Shown here in pieces: positions 47,245 to 58,072 of a stretch of DNA of 64,000 nucleotides (positions are counted from its first letter, which is position 1; every line of letters begins with the position of its first letter). Origin of the DNA: Acanthochromis polyacanthus (lineage: Eukaryota > Chordata > Actinopteri > Pomacentridae); assembly GCF_021347895.1 (NCBI RefSeq), contig NC_067122.1, positions 35,930,215-35,994,214 on the forward strand, in the 5' to 3' direction. Under the pieces are notes generated by a model, which was not told the DNA's origin, ran no database searches, and saw nothing but the letters and a program-made list of their open reading frames with translations. Both the position numbers and the translations under genes were made by a program.

Positions 47245-48056
47245 ATAAGAGGGGGATCCCTCTCCGGACTTCTTCAGTATGTTGTTGCGGATGTGGAAGA
47301 AGTGCACCATGATGACAAATGGACGCGGAGGTTCTCCGTCTTGGGGTTTGCTACGCAGGGTATGATGAGCTCTGTCTAGCAGCGGGATCTCATCCAGACC
47401 CAGCAGCTCTTGGAGCAGCTTGGCCACAAACTCCGGTCGTGAACCCTCCACTCCCTCCGGGATGCCCACAAGACAAATATTGTTCCTCCGCATTTGGCTC
47501 TCCAGGTCTTCACATTTATTATCCAGGTAAGTCATTCTGCTTGATAGTGAGCCGACGTTAGCTTCTAGCTCGGTGATGCGAGTGCTGTGTTCCGTAGTGG
47601 TGTGTTCCAGCTCTGATATAGTAGCTCCGTGTGATTTAAGTTTGTTCTGGATCCCCTCAATAGACACTTTAAGTTCGTCTTCGACCAAGGATATCTCTGA
47701 CCTGAGGTTTTTGGAGAGAGAGTCAGTTTTACCGAAGATATCATTCTTGAGGGAACCCATCACAGAATGCAGCAACTCCACTGTCAGTGTCTCCGGAGAT
47801 GTAGCCTCTGTCGGCATAGGTGAATCATGAAAGTTGTTTGGCTTGCCACGGCCGAGTTTCACGGATTCTGTTTTGGTCCGAGTAGACGTCATTGTGGTAT
47901 GCAATTGTCCAAAAACGATCTAATTTATTCAAAGGGCACAATAGGGGTCCAACTCGGTCAAAATGAATTAGATTTTTCGTGGATAAAATATATAAATTGA
48001 CCACCTTGTCAGGAGCGGTAGAGAGACACGTCCTTCATTGTCGGCTGTTCACGTGA
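47245..48056 (-). mobile_element. L1 5' fragment with ORF1 part
   Basis: The minus strand from ATG 47,892 encodes MTSTRTKTESVKLGRGKPNN, a long coiled coil (47,830-47,530) and an RRM-like RRNNICLVGIPEGVEGS to VHFFHIRNNILKKS. This is an L1 ORF1p related to, but distinct from, the one at 17.3 kb. The frame is intact until it runs into LTR-derived sequence at about 47,245. A 5' end without its 3' end is unusual for an L1 and points to a later deletion or recombination. Confidence 0.75.
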
Positions 48057-48061
48057 CCCCA

Positions 48062-49406
48062 AAGTCACTGTTAATAATAGAACAGAACCACATCATCTGC
48101 AAAAAACAGTTCCTAAACGAGACATTCTCTTCATCCTGGCTGCACCTTGAGATCCTGTCAATAAATGACTTCTTCCAGTCAGTGTTGGATTGTTTCTGCT
48201 GAAAATGTGGATGCCTATAAAATGCTAATAAGTAATTGGTTGTTGCAATGGACCCATGACCCCAAAATCTACAAATCCACACATTTTGTCCATCATAGAT
48301 TCGGTCAATTACCATTGCTGTGTGGTTATTTTACTCACCCATCCACCCATATTGTCAAAGTTTTACAAGAAAACTCACATGCATCAAAAAGTCTCTCAAG
48401 TTAATCATATAATCAACTCTCTAAAAGTAGGTAGAATAACTTGGAATAACTAAACAGTGCTTTCATACTCGGGAATCTGATAGGAGCAGCAAAGTTATGT
48501 ATAGCCAAGAGTGCTAAAGAGTTCAAGCTTTTTAAAAAGGCCATTAAACGCCTCAGTCTACACCTCAACACACAGACATGTTTGCTCCATCAAAACTCCT
48601 CAAAGAAACAAGCAAGTTCAAAGACATGAGGGGCAGTTAAACAGAAAGTTTATGTCAGACGTAATGCCACCATCAGCTTAATTCCAGAGACATGAGTATC
48701 AGCTTTTGTTCTGGTCTTGACTTCTCAATTGCCATCATCATGGTATACCATTCACTTATAGTCTGAACAGCAGAGTGGCGCAGCGGAAGCGTGCTGGGCC
48801 CATAACCCAGAGGTCGATGGATCGAAACCATCCTCTGCTAAATGCAAGCGTAGACACCTGATTGGGCTCTCTAGCTTGAGTCTTCCCATTTGTCACCGCT
48901 GACATGGCCATGCTTCCATACTACATAGTAAGCCAGAAATACTGGCACTCCTACCACATCCAGATGCATTTTCTGGTCCTGCTGACCAACAACGCTCTGC
49001 CCAGTTACATCACAATGTAGCAACAGATATAACATCTCCATTCACTTGATACCAAATACATTCAGTCTGACATGAGCATCAGCTTTGGTGCTGCTCTTAA
49101 ATACTCAAACCTCAGATCCATCCTGTAGTGGTAGGTCTGTGTATTACAATGCAATGAATGCCTGATTTTCACACCACCTCTTCTCCTACGTTTTTGTGAT
49201 CTATTGAACTATTATGTGCAACTTTTCCAGGATGGTGAATTGGCTTGCAGTAACAGTAGAACGATCATTTAGGAGAGTTTGCCAAATTCGTTCACCTCTT
49301 GAAAACATCACGTGAATCGGCATATATATACATGGACATGTGTGGGAGCAGAAGCATGTCACAGTATTGTGACAGATAGAAGGGGACCATTCATTTTGCA
49401 CAAGCA
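48062..49406 (+). repeat. Right arm of inverted repeat; tandem tRNA unit 1
   Basis: Inverse of 38,537-39,882. The part from 48,378 is also unit 1 of a direct tandem array (units 48,378-49,406, 49,407-50,436 and 50,437-about 52,122). Confidence 0.88.
48769..48840 (+). tRNA. Initiator tRNA-Met (CAT)
   Basis: 72 nt, intact cloverleaf: AGCAGAG acceptor, three G:C pairs in the anticodon stem (CTGGG-CCCATAA-CCCAG), T arm GATGG-ATCGAAA-CCATC with A54, and A1:U72. These are the eukaryotic initiator identity features. A and B boxes are intact. No TTTT terminator follows within about 120 nt, which is odd for an active polymerase III gene. Confidence 0.88.
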
Positions 49407-50436
49407 CATGCATCAAAAAGTCTCTCAAGTTAATCATATAATCAACTCTCTAAAAGTAGGTAGAATAACTAGGAATAACTAAACAGTGCTTTCATACTCG
49501 GGAATCTGATAGGAGCAGCAAAGTTATGTATAGCCAAGAGTGCTAAAGAGTTCAAGCTTTTTAAAAAGGCCATTAAACGCCTCAGTCTACACCTCAACAC
49601 ACAGACATGTTTGCTCCGTCAAAACTCCTCAAAGAAACAAGCAAGTTCAAAGACATGAGGGGCAGTTAAACAGAAAGTTTATGTCAGACGTAATGCCACC
49701 ATCAGCTTAATTCCAGAGACATGAGTATCAGCTTTTGTTCTGGTCTTGACTTCTCAATTGCCATCATCATGGTATACCATTCACTTATAGTCTGAACAGC
49801 AGAGTGGCGCAGCGGAAGCGTGCTGGGCCCATAACCCAGAGATCAATGGATCGAAACCATCCTCTGCTAAATGCAAGCGTAGACACCTGATTGGGCTCTC
49901 TAGCTTGAGTCTTCCCATTTGTCACCGCTGACATGGCCATGCTTCCATACTACATAGTAAGCCAGAAATACTGGCACTCCTACCACATCCAGATGCATTT
50001 TCTGGTCCTGCTGACCAACAACGCTCTGCCCAGTTACATCACAATGTAGCAACAGATATAACATCTCCATTCACTTGATACCAAATACATTCAGTCTGAC
50101 ATGAGCATCAGCTTTGGTGCTGCTCTTAAATACTCAAACCTCAGATCCATCCTGTAGTGGTAGGTCTGTGTATTACAATGCAATGAATGCCTGATTTTCA
50201 CACCACCTCTTCCCCTACGTTTTTGTGATCTATTGAACTATTATGTGCAACTTTTCCAGGATGGTGAATTGACTTGCAGTAGCAGTAGAACGATCATTTA
50301 GGAGAGTTTGCCAAATTCGTTCACCTCTTGAAAACATCACGTGAATCGGCATATATATATACATGGACATGTGTGGGAGCAGAAGCATGTCACAGTATTG
50401 TGACAGATAGAAGGGGACCATTCATTTTGCACAAGC
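49407..50436 (+). repeat. Tandem tRNA unit 2
   Basis: About 1,030 bp, nearly identical to unit 1; only scattered substitutions and one TA-repeat length change near 50,352. Contains one tRNA-Met copy. Confidence 0.88.
49798..49869 (+). tRNA. Initiator tRNA-Met (CAT), two changes
   Basis: Same as the 48.8-kb copy except AGATCAATGG for AGGTCGATGG. One change is in the variable loop and one breaks the first T-stem pair (A:C). Possibly still foldable, but weakened. Confidence 0.78.
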
Positions 50437-50699
50437 ACATGCATCAAAAATTCTCTCAAGTTAATCATATAATCAACTCTCTAAAAGTAGGTAGAATAAC
50501 TAGGAATACTAAACAGTGCTTTCATACTCGGGAATCTGACAGGAGCAGCAAAGTTATGTATAGTCAAGAGTGCTAAAGAGTTCAAGCTTTTTAATAAGGC
50601 CATTAAACACCTCAGTCTACACCTCAACACGCAGACATGTTTGCTCCGTCAAAACTCCTCAAAGAAACAAGCAAGCTCAAAGACATGAGGGACAGTTAA

Positions 50700-51577
50700 C
50701 CCTCAAGCGACCAAGCTATTTTAGCGACTAAAATGACCGACTGGGGTCATTTATGACCCACTATATTTTACACAGGAATATGTCTACTTTAGTGCCTCTT
50801 TTTGTGCTTTCTTACCTATTCCACTCCACTGCATTTTAAGATGGATATTCTAAAATAACCTTCTTTTATTATTCATGGATTTTAATCATTTTTGACTCAG
50901 AGCTAAAGTAAAACCATATGAACAATATGATGCATTGTAAGAATGCAATAACATTTATTTAGACATGCTTTGTCTGCCAGTTCTTTTAAAACTTTATTGC
51001 TTTTGTTTCCTCAATAGTAAATCAAAAGTACATAAAAACAAAATCCACACAAACATCTTGTATGTATGTGTGCAATGTAACATGCAGAGAAGTATTTAGA
51101 TTAGGGGCGGCTGTGGATCAGGTGACAGAGCCGTTCGTCCAATGCAGACACTTTACCCACCTTAGCTCCAGTGCTGCCACTTACACTGGTGTATGAATGT
51201 GTATGCTGTGTAATGTTGGTGGTGGTCAGAGGGGTTGTAGGAGTGGATTGGCAGCCAGTCAGTCTGCCCCAGGGCAGCTGTGGCTAAAAATGTAGGTCTA
51301 CGAGCTATAGTGCACTGCAAAACACTGAAATATAGCGATTAGAGGTCAAAATAAATAAATAAAACTAAGGCCTACAATAGTGAAAAACCTATACATCTCA
51401 GTTTCCATTATCCTTGTCACACCAGTTGGCCGATCTCTACAAAAAACTATGAGCAGCTGTAGGACAAGTAGATTGACAAATTCATGGTAGGAAACATTTT
51501 TCAGATAAAAGATATAAAAAAGGCAAATATAATTATATGGCTGGGGTCATAAATGACACCACTCGGTCGCTTGAGGG
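50700..51577. mobile_element. piggyBac-type MITE (TTAA)
   Basis: 878 bp between TTAA duplications (50,696-50,699 and 51,578-51,581), with inverted ends CCCTCAAGCGACC / GGTCGCTTGAGGG and subterminal GGGGTCATTTATGACC-type palindromes. Units 1 and 2 have a single TTAA here (CAGTTAAACAG), an empty site. No transposase frame. A worn tRNA-headed SINE of another family (GGGGCGGCTGTGGATCAGGT, about 51,107-51,320) is nested inside. Confidence 0.9.
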
Positions 51578-51709
51578 TTAAACAGAAAGTTTATATCAGA
51601 CGTAACGCCACCATCAACTTAATTCCAGAGACATGAGTATCAGCTTTCGTTCTGGTATTGACTTCTCAATTGCCACCATCATGGTATACCATTCACTCAT
51701 AGTCTGAAC

Positions 51710-51781
51710 AGCAGAGTGGCGCAGCGGAAGCGTGCTGGGCCCATAACCCAGAGGTCGATGGATCGAAACCATCCTCTGCTA
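51710..51781 (+). tRNA. Initiator tRNA-Met (CAT)
   Basis: Identical to the 48,769-48,840 copy across all 72 nt, despite sitting in the more diverged third unit. The downstream flank differs after about 6 nt, and again has no nearby TTTT. Confidence 0.86.
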
Positions 51782-52146
51782 AATGCACCACTGACACAAC
51801 CATGGCCATCCTTCCATACTACATAGTAAGCCAGAAATACTGGTACTCCTACCACATCCAGATGTATTTTCTGGTCCTGCTGACCAACAACGCTCTGCCC
51901 AGTTGCATCACAATGTAGCAACAGATACAACATCTCCATTCACTTGACACCAAATACAGTCAGTCTGACATGAGCATCAGCTTTAGTGCTGCTCTTGAAT
52001 ACTCAAACCTCAGATTCCTCCTGTAGTGGTAGGTCTGTGTATTACAATGCAGTGAATGCCTGATTTTCTCACCACCTCTTCTCCTACGTTTTTATGATCT
52101 ATTGAACTATTGTGTGCAATGGTTAAGGAGAAGTTGTGTTGTCCAG

Positions 52147-53345
52147 GGGCCTGTTTCATGAAGCAGGTTCAATGAAAACTCTGAGTTTCTTAACCCTGAA
52201 ATGAGGGAAACTCAGAGTTTTCCATTTCACGAAGCGAGGTAACTTAACTCTGAGACAGAGGGGTAACTCGAGCCTGTTTCACAAAGAGGGGTAACTTAAA
52301 CTCTCAGTCATTTACCGCAGTAACAGACTCTATGACTTGAACCTGGTCGCCAGCAGGTTTTTCTGAGAAAACCTCGAGTTTCTCTCTGTCTCCGCCCTCT
52401 TTCAGCCACACACGCTGTTTCATTTCCTCATTCATTCAGTCAGTAAGCGAGCGAGTTTTGGCGTAGAACAACTTTTATTAACGATCCAGTGGATAAAGGA
52501 GCAGCATTACTGCACAGATAATTAAATATTCGTCCATCCTTACATTTACATTACCAACCAGTTATGCTCTCACATCCAGCAGATATTGTGTGTTGCGCTG
52601 CGGTTCTTTGCAAATAGAAGTTTTTATATAATGTCGGAGATGCAGAGCACTACAGTAAGGCAACTGTATGGAGGACATTCAGAAAAGTGTTCCTGGCCCT
52701 GAAACGGCTTTAACTCATCATTGTGGTTTTCCTGGACACAAACCTGTCAGAGCATCAAGGAGGAGTTCCACAGGATTGCAGGTGAATGATGTAGAGATCT
52801 GTTATATTCATTTTAAATCATATTCTGTTAATGACATTGTGCTGCAACCTCAGACTGGGATTAGTCATTTGAATTTCTTTTAGAAATTCTTTTTGAATTT
52901 CCCAGTGTGATTGGCTGCATAGATGCACACACATCCCCATCACAGCTCCATCACATAATGAACAGGAAGTCCATTCACAGCATAAATGTGCAGGTAGGCT
53001 ACAGGTAGACTGACTACTGTTTCTAAATGTTAAAGACTGCATCATAGTTCAACATCTGTCATTCTCTGCACTGTCCAGATCATATGTGATGCTGCATACA
53101 TCATTTCTAATGTGGAGGCCAAGTGGTCTGGGTCTGTTCATGACTCCAGGATTTATGGAGAGTCTAACCTGAGCAACATACTGCAGCGTGGTCAGCAGCC
53201 TAAAGATTTTCACAATATAATTCTCTTGTCTCCCTCCTTTAATATACTCTAATGTATCCACTATACATTACAGGAGAGTTTGATGGCCTTCTGCTGGGTG
53301 ACAGGGGTTACCATGACAACCCAGGCTGATGACCTCATACCCTGA
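52147..53345 (+). pseudogene. Harbinger/PIF element with spliced HARBI1-like transposase relic
   Basis: Starts with the GGGCCTGTTTCATGAAGCAG-type Harbinger terminus; similar CTGTTTCAC motifs recur to 52,290. Transposase pieces lie in apparent exons. FPSVIGCIDAHTSPSQLHHI, then MNRKSIHSINVQ, ends at a GT at 52,994. IICDAAYIISNVEAKWSGSV, then HDSRIYGESNL, begins at 53,080 after CCAG. GEFDGLLLGDRGYHDNPG begins at about 53,274 after ACAG. These match the DDE_4 nuclease (GCIDAH; VHDSR; GDRGY). The N-terminal part and right terminus are not found. Inactive. Confidence 0.7.
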
Positions 53346-53398
53346 CCGGGCCAGAGCCGACTTTATTGCCTCAGAAGACTTTGATCACTAGACATCTG

Positions 53399-54745
53399 CA
53401 GTAAGATGCTGCAGATGTTTTATCAGTCTGTGGTAGCAAGTGTCCTGTTTTATGCTGCAGTCTGCTGGGGAGGCAGCATTAAACAGAAGGATGAAAGGCC
53501 TCTGAACAAACTGATTAAAAAAGCTGGCTCTGTGGTTGGAATCAGATTGAACACATTGGAGGATGAGGTGGAGAAACGGGCACTGAGCAAGATTGAGGCC
53601 ATTCTGACAAACATGGATCATCCACTTCACATCTGCCTCAATGAACAATGAAACATCAGTGGACGGCTCCTATCCCTGCGCTGCAAGACCGAAAGATTTA
53701 GGAAATCTTTCTTGCCATCAGCAGTCAGGCTATTCAATTCAAAATTAAACAGATAAGAACCAGTGGCGGCCCGTGACCAAAATTACCGAGGAAGCCAGTG
53801 TGAACAACAAATTAGATTCGGTGTTTTAACTGTTATTTTCATGTAAACAAATCAGCCTACTGTTACAGTACCTTTATTCTACTGAATTCTCATTCATTTC
53901 AGTGAAAAAAAGAGGTTAAGTGCTCCAGGGGTTGTTCAGGGATCCGGTAGACCGGTCAAATAGGAGACATGGCCAGCAGAAAAGCCGGTTAAGCTTGGCA
54001 CTTCCCGTTAGCCACTCGTTTCTGGCATAGCTAGCTTCACAAAAAGAGCGAGCTTTTCCATTAGCTCTGCACTTAGTTAGATTGAGCTTTGGAATTGGCC
54101 TACTGTCCCTTTTGACTTGTAGTTGAACTTCAAAAGGAAGTTTTGTGAAGTCATTTTTTACAAGAAACTCAAGATCCCTGTCACCATCCATTCTCTGGCT
54201 AGCTTGATGGCTATACTTGCTGTGTGAGTTGCTGGAGCCTGGCGGGACAGCTGCATTAGTGTGGGTATTGTTCATCACAGTTTGTGATTGGTTGGAAGCC
54301 AGATTTGATCTGGCTTCCCTTATGTTTTTTTAATGATGCATCGACCATTAAGCGATGAGCCTTGCTTCAATCTGATTGGCTAATACGGGCTGTTTTTTTT
54401 CTCTAAGGGAGGCAAGGCGAAGCTGGCCTCTGAACAGACAGGCAGCGTAGAGGGCATGAGAGACGTAGTGTAATGCAGAAAAAGAGCTTGACAAGAGGGG
54501 CGCTGTTTTGCTCCTCACAAAGCAGAAATGCCTGATATAGTGTTTTGACAACAAGGAATGACAAAAATATTAAACATAAAATGCATAGCGGTGAAGATTA
54601 TTTATATTTTTTCTTTCTTGTATATTTTTTGGGGAAGCCAGGCTTCCCTTGGCCTCCGTGAAAAACCGCCACTGATAAGAACCCTGACAACTGAATTTCC
54701 CTTCGGGGATGAATAAAGTGATTCTGATTCTGATCTGATTCTGAT
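53399..54745 (+). mobile_element. LINE 3' end (Rex1/L2-like), split by a hAT element
   Basis: Frame 53,406-53,648 reads MLQMFYQSVVASVLFYAAVC, LNKLIKKAGSVVGIRLNTL and MDHPLHICLNEQ, then FRKSFLPSAVRLFNSKL after a stop. These are C-terminal segments of CR1-group ORF2 proteins. After the hAT insertion the 3' UTR continues with TTTCCCTTCGGGGATGAATA and ends in TGATTC repeats (to about 54,745). 5' truncated. Confidence 0.7.
53761..54674 (-). mobile_element. Non-autonomous hAT element
   Basis: 914 bp with termini CAGTGGCGGCCC / CCGCCACTG and a perfect 8-bp duplication ATAAGAAC (53,753-53,760, 54,675-54,682). The minus frame 54,278-53,916 encodes the TTF-type zinc-binding N-terminal domain of ZMYM/TTF hAT transposases (FTKLPFEVQLQVKRDSRPIP, CRANGKARSFCEASYARNEW, LNRLFCWPCLLFDR). 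The RNase-H-like catalytic domain is absent. Confidence 0.88.
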
Positions 54746-54969
54746 CTCAGATTATTTTCGTTTATATGTAGTTATATTTTAATTGTATAGACTGTATTTT
54801 ATTGTATTATGTTTGAAGTTTGAAATGTAAATTTTTGGACCCCAGGAAGAATAGTCTTCACTGCAGTGAGGACTAATTGGGATCCGTAATAAACATAAAC
54901 ATAAACATAAACCATTCAGCCGTAACCAGTGTGGGAAAACTTTCAACAAGCCGTGCTCCTCCCGACTGG
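54746..54969 (+). repeat. LINE 3' end, then a C2H2 zinc-finger scrap
   Basis: About 54,780-54,918 is a LINE 3' end (GGACCCCAGGAAGAATAG, GGGATCC, ATAAAC repeats). At 54,912-54,966 the frame HFSRNQCGKTFNKPCSS resembles part of a C2H2 finger (CGKTFN) with its first Cys changed to Asn. Too short to be a gene. Confidence 0.5.
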
Positions 54970-55390
54970 GAGTCATCTTGTCAGTCAGTATTTTGGTATA
55001 TCCAGGCATTCATGGTGACATCTCTAAATGTCATCACCCTAACACCTTTTGCAGTCAAACAGTCCCCTATCATTAAAATCCCACCTCTACCCTTCACTGT
55101 TGGGACTCTGCATTCACTATGACAGCTCTTGCCAGGTTCACGCCAAACATGCTGAACCTGATCTGAGCTACACAAATGTATGTTTGTGTGGCCAAAGAAT
55201 ATGTTTCCAGTTGTCAGTAGGCTTTTATTTTGTCTTGTTTTTCTCTTTCCATTGACAACATTTGTGCCAATGAGGGACTTGCTCATCTGTTTTTCAGAGC
55301 TAGATTGTACAAGTAGTGGACTGTACATGGCACCATTTCAGAAGGATGACAAATGCAGCTCTGATTAGTGGTACTCTGTCTCGCTGAATA
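54970..55390 (-). pseudogene. Tc1-like transposase fragment
   Basis: The minus frame encodes WREPGKSCHSECRVPTVKGR and GGILMIGDCLTAKGV followed by MTFRDVTMNAWIYQN. These are worn forms of the Tc1 segments around [13 protein letters not shown] and DGTMNAEVY. No ends found. Related to the relic at 4.75-5.44 kb. Confidence 0.6.
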
Positions 55391-56481
55391 CCTCCTGATT
55401 ACTGCCGCAACTGTATATCCACTGAGTTGTTAAATGATAACATATTTTTTAAACTTGCGTGCCAGTTGTCACAAGTATATTTATTTTGTTGCATTGGTTT
55501 TTTATTGGTTTTTGATCCTGTATTTTCAATGCAGTCCTTACCAAATATTTGTTTTTTATTTTTCATTGAGAGGAAATGTCACATTTCCTAACTTGGAAGT
55601 TATGAAATCGTTGTGAGGTGATACAGTGCTGTTTCATTTGATAGTGATTTTGCAAATGGAGTGTGTTTAGTTTAGTTTAGTTGTGTAGTGAGTATCAGTC
55701 ACAGTATTTTATTTTATCAGTCTATCAGGATGAACAGAAGACAGAAGTCAAATGTTTTTAAGGATATCCAAATCATTCACTGTGTGCTCAGAGAGTGTTT
55801 CTGTGTGTATGGTTGCAATAATTTTCTTGACGTCTGTGATTGGTATTGGCGATTCTTTACAGTAACAGTCAGACTGCTATTAGTTTATTTTCATGGAAGA
55901 CTGATGTTGGTGTGCACAAATGTGTTCAAATAGGCCCATTTAAAGACAAAAGCATTAAAACGTGTTTGATCATCATTCAATCCAAATAAGCAACAGAAAA
56001 ATGACACAATTAAGGACTAGAAAGACAAAACAGAAAACTGACATGTAATCATGATGGCTTTAAAACAATGATAAAACTACAAAGACAGAAAAGGAGCAAA
56101 TTATACATCAGAATGCATTTTATATGTACAGATATGAATTCAGTCAGCATTTGGACAAATGTTGCACCATGTTTGATTTGTCTGGTTTGGGAAGACAGTC
56201 TTGATGAATATGATACCTTCTAAATATCAGAACGTTAGCATTGGACCTACTTAGTCAGTGTCCTCTGTCAGGAATTATCGGCGGTCCTGCAGCCAATCAG
56301 TATTAATCCAGACCACCGTGGTCCTAACACCTGAGTAAAATTCATCCGTGATGCTGAAATTGTCTAAGAACAAGACGAGTTGGGAAAAAACTACTCTGTC
56401 AATCACTTTACATAATAAGAAGATCAATTATCAATCATTATCATTGATCAGATATTCGAAACAACAGTGTTCAGCCCTTCT
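55391..56481. other. AT-rich intergenic sequence
   Basis: No gene, tRNA or clear repeat. Open frames of 60-81 residues lack any recognisable motif. Confidence 0.5.
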
Positions 56482-56485
56482 TTAA

Positions 56486-57397
56486 AGCTGCTGTCCGGAG
56501 TTTGAATTGCAGCGTCTCCCAAAACACTGTTGGTCCCACCCTCTGATTTCGCCCCTTTATTTGTGCACGCGCGCAGTACATGAGAGAAGTGCCCGGAGTG
56601 CTGCAGCATCTTTCCTGTTTTGCTGTTTTCCCCTCTTCTACATTTAGTACATTTAGTAAATAATAAAGGAATTACGTTAGAATTCTGTTTTGAGTCTAAC
56701 TTGTCCTAATACCAAAATAACATGAATCTGCTAGGACGAACGAGTAAAGTTTCAATATGTGATTACACTCGTGTATCCCTCTGGATGACGTTGTTTATCA
56801 AACTTAGTGCATTTACGCGTGTATATGTGTTACATTGTTTATTTATTTCTATCTAGAGTTCAGAATTGCATGACTCCTCTGACGAAGAGTTTGTCCCAGA
56901 CGCCCCAACATCTTCCTCCAGAGGTCGGGCATCTAAACGAAGCTGTCAGCCGGGCTATGGAGGCCGTGGTCGGAGAGCGACGCGAGCACCCCGAGCCAAA
57001 AAACGTCCTGCAGTCTCTTGGCCTGACAAGCCGTGGGATTGGTAACTTTTCTGGAAGTTGCTGATCCCTGATGCTCTCTCATCTCCACAAGCAAAACAAA
57101 TGTGCGCGCGGTTGCGTAGTGCGTAGCTCGCCCACCTCTGCATGGGCTTGCTTGCTGTGCGCGTAACCGTTGATTGACAGCATGACAAAGCTGAAGCTCG
57201 AACTTGATTGGTCGGCAGCAACCGGCGCTTTTTGGAATAACATGGGGGTCTATGAGAGGAAGGCGGAGCTCAGGAATAAATTTTCATATCGCGTTATACT
57301 AACTTTATATTATAGTATCGAACTAGACTAACACATTTAAGCTTTGTTAAAAAATGATACATAAATTGAAAACAAACGGAAACTCCGGACAGCAGCT
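56486..57397 (+). mobile_element. TTAA-flanked DNA element (piggyBac or Kolobok type)
   Basis: 912 bp between TTAA at 56,482-56,485 and 57,398-57,401, with 18-bp inverted ends AGCTGCTGTCCGGAGTTT. Inside is a GC-rich island (56,500-56,600, 56,930-57,240). An exon-like frame at 56,857-57,045, after CTATCTAG, encodes a 62-residue acidic-then-basic peptide (SSELHDSSDEEFVPDAPTSS, GRGRRATRAPRAKKRP, ending SWPDKPWDW). This looks like the N-terminus of a transposon protein. No catalytic domain is present. TTAA targets occur in both piggyBac and Kolobok, so the superfamily is open. Confidence 0.75.
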
Positions 57398-57401
57398 TTA
57401 A

Positions 57402-57840
57402 GTAGATATGATAAAATAATGTCTAAGTGACATGTACTAATGTTCAGATGTGAGACAATATGTGTCAAAGAAAACAGCTGATGGACTGAACTCTGATGGA
57501 GTTTAAATTATTTTATTTGAAGATTTCTCTGCACAAAAACTTTGATGATTCCTTAGTTTAAATCTGCTATTATGAATAGTGTGTTATTGTAAAGCACCAC
57601 ATTTTACCAAACCACAGTCACAGGTGTGACTGAAATAACACAACCATGAACACAGAAACACTCACAGAACACAGTTAATGATTCTTGATTTGCATACACA
57701 AATCTGTGTTTGTGTCTGTGTGTTTCAAGGAGTCAGAATATTTTCCTGCAATTTTTCATTTGTCAGTTTTGACAGTTTGTCATTGTCAGTGTTTTTCGTT
57801 TTCCTCTTTTTCATGCAAATTAAACACATTTGAATTTATC
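57402..57840 (+). repeat. Upstream flank of receptor copy B
   Basis: 57,540-57,690 is repeated in opposite orientation at 7,600-7,770 (see that remnant). The rest is not recognised; no coding frame. Confidence 0.5.
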
Positions 57841-58072
57841 TCAGGGAGAGGTGGGGTTGTTGCAGTGATATCCAGTCAGTACAGGATATTTGGATCAAAT
57901 ACTCACAATTCACAGAAGGGACACAGAGGGAGGAAACTCAGAAACAAACACTCAGAAGGTTGGTGCTCTTCGAATTATCTAAAACATAATATCGCTCTTT
58001 ATTCACAGATACAAAACTACTGATAGTTTCTATATTCAACCCATTTGATTGTCATGTCTTTTTCTCTTCCAG
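57841..58072 (+). other. 5' untranslated exon and intron end, receptor copy B
   Basis: Matches 31,968-32,177. The ATG at 58,049 lies inside the polypyrimidine tract just before the acceptor (CTTTTTCTCTTCCAG) and is unlikely to be used. Confidence 0.55.

Larger units (their letters stand above)
50437..52122 (+). repeat. Tandem tRNA unit 3, interrupted by a MITE
   Basis: Homologous to units 1 and 2 but more diverged and with a deletion after the tRNA (about 51,787). The TTAA MITE accounts for its extra 882 bp. Confidence 0.85.

Noticed and set aside
58049..58072. Upstream start of receptor copy B
   Set aside because: This ATG lies in the polypyrimidine tract before the splice acceptor, and copy A's equivalent start is after the AG.
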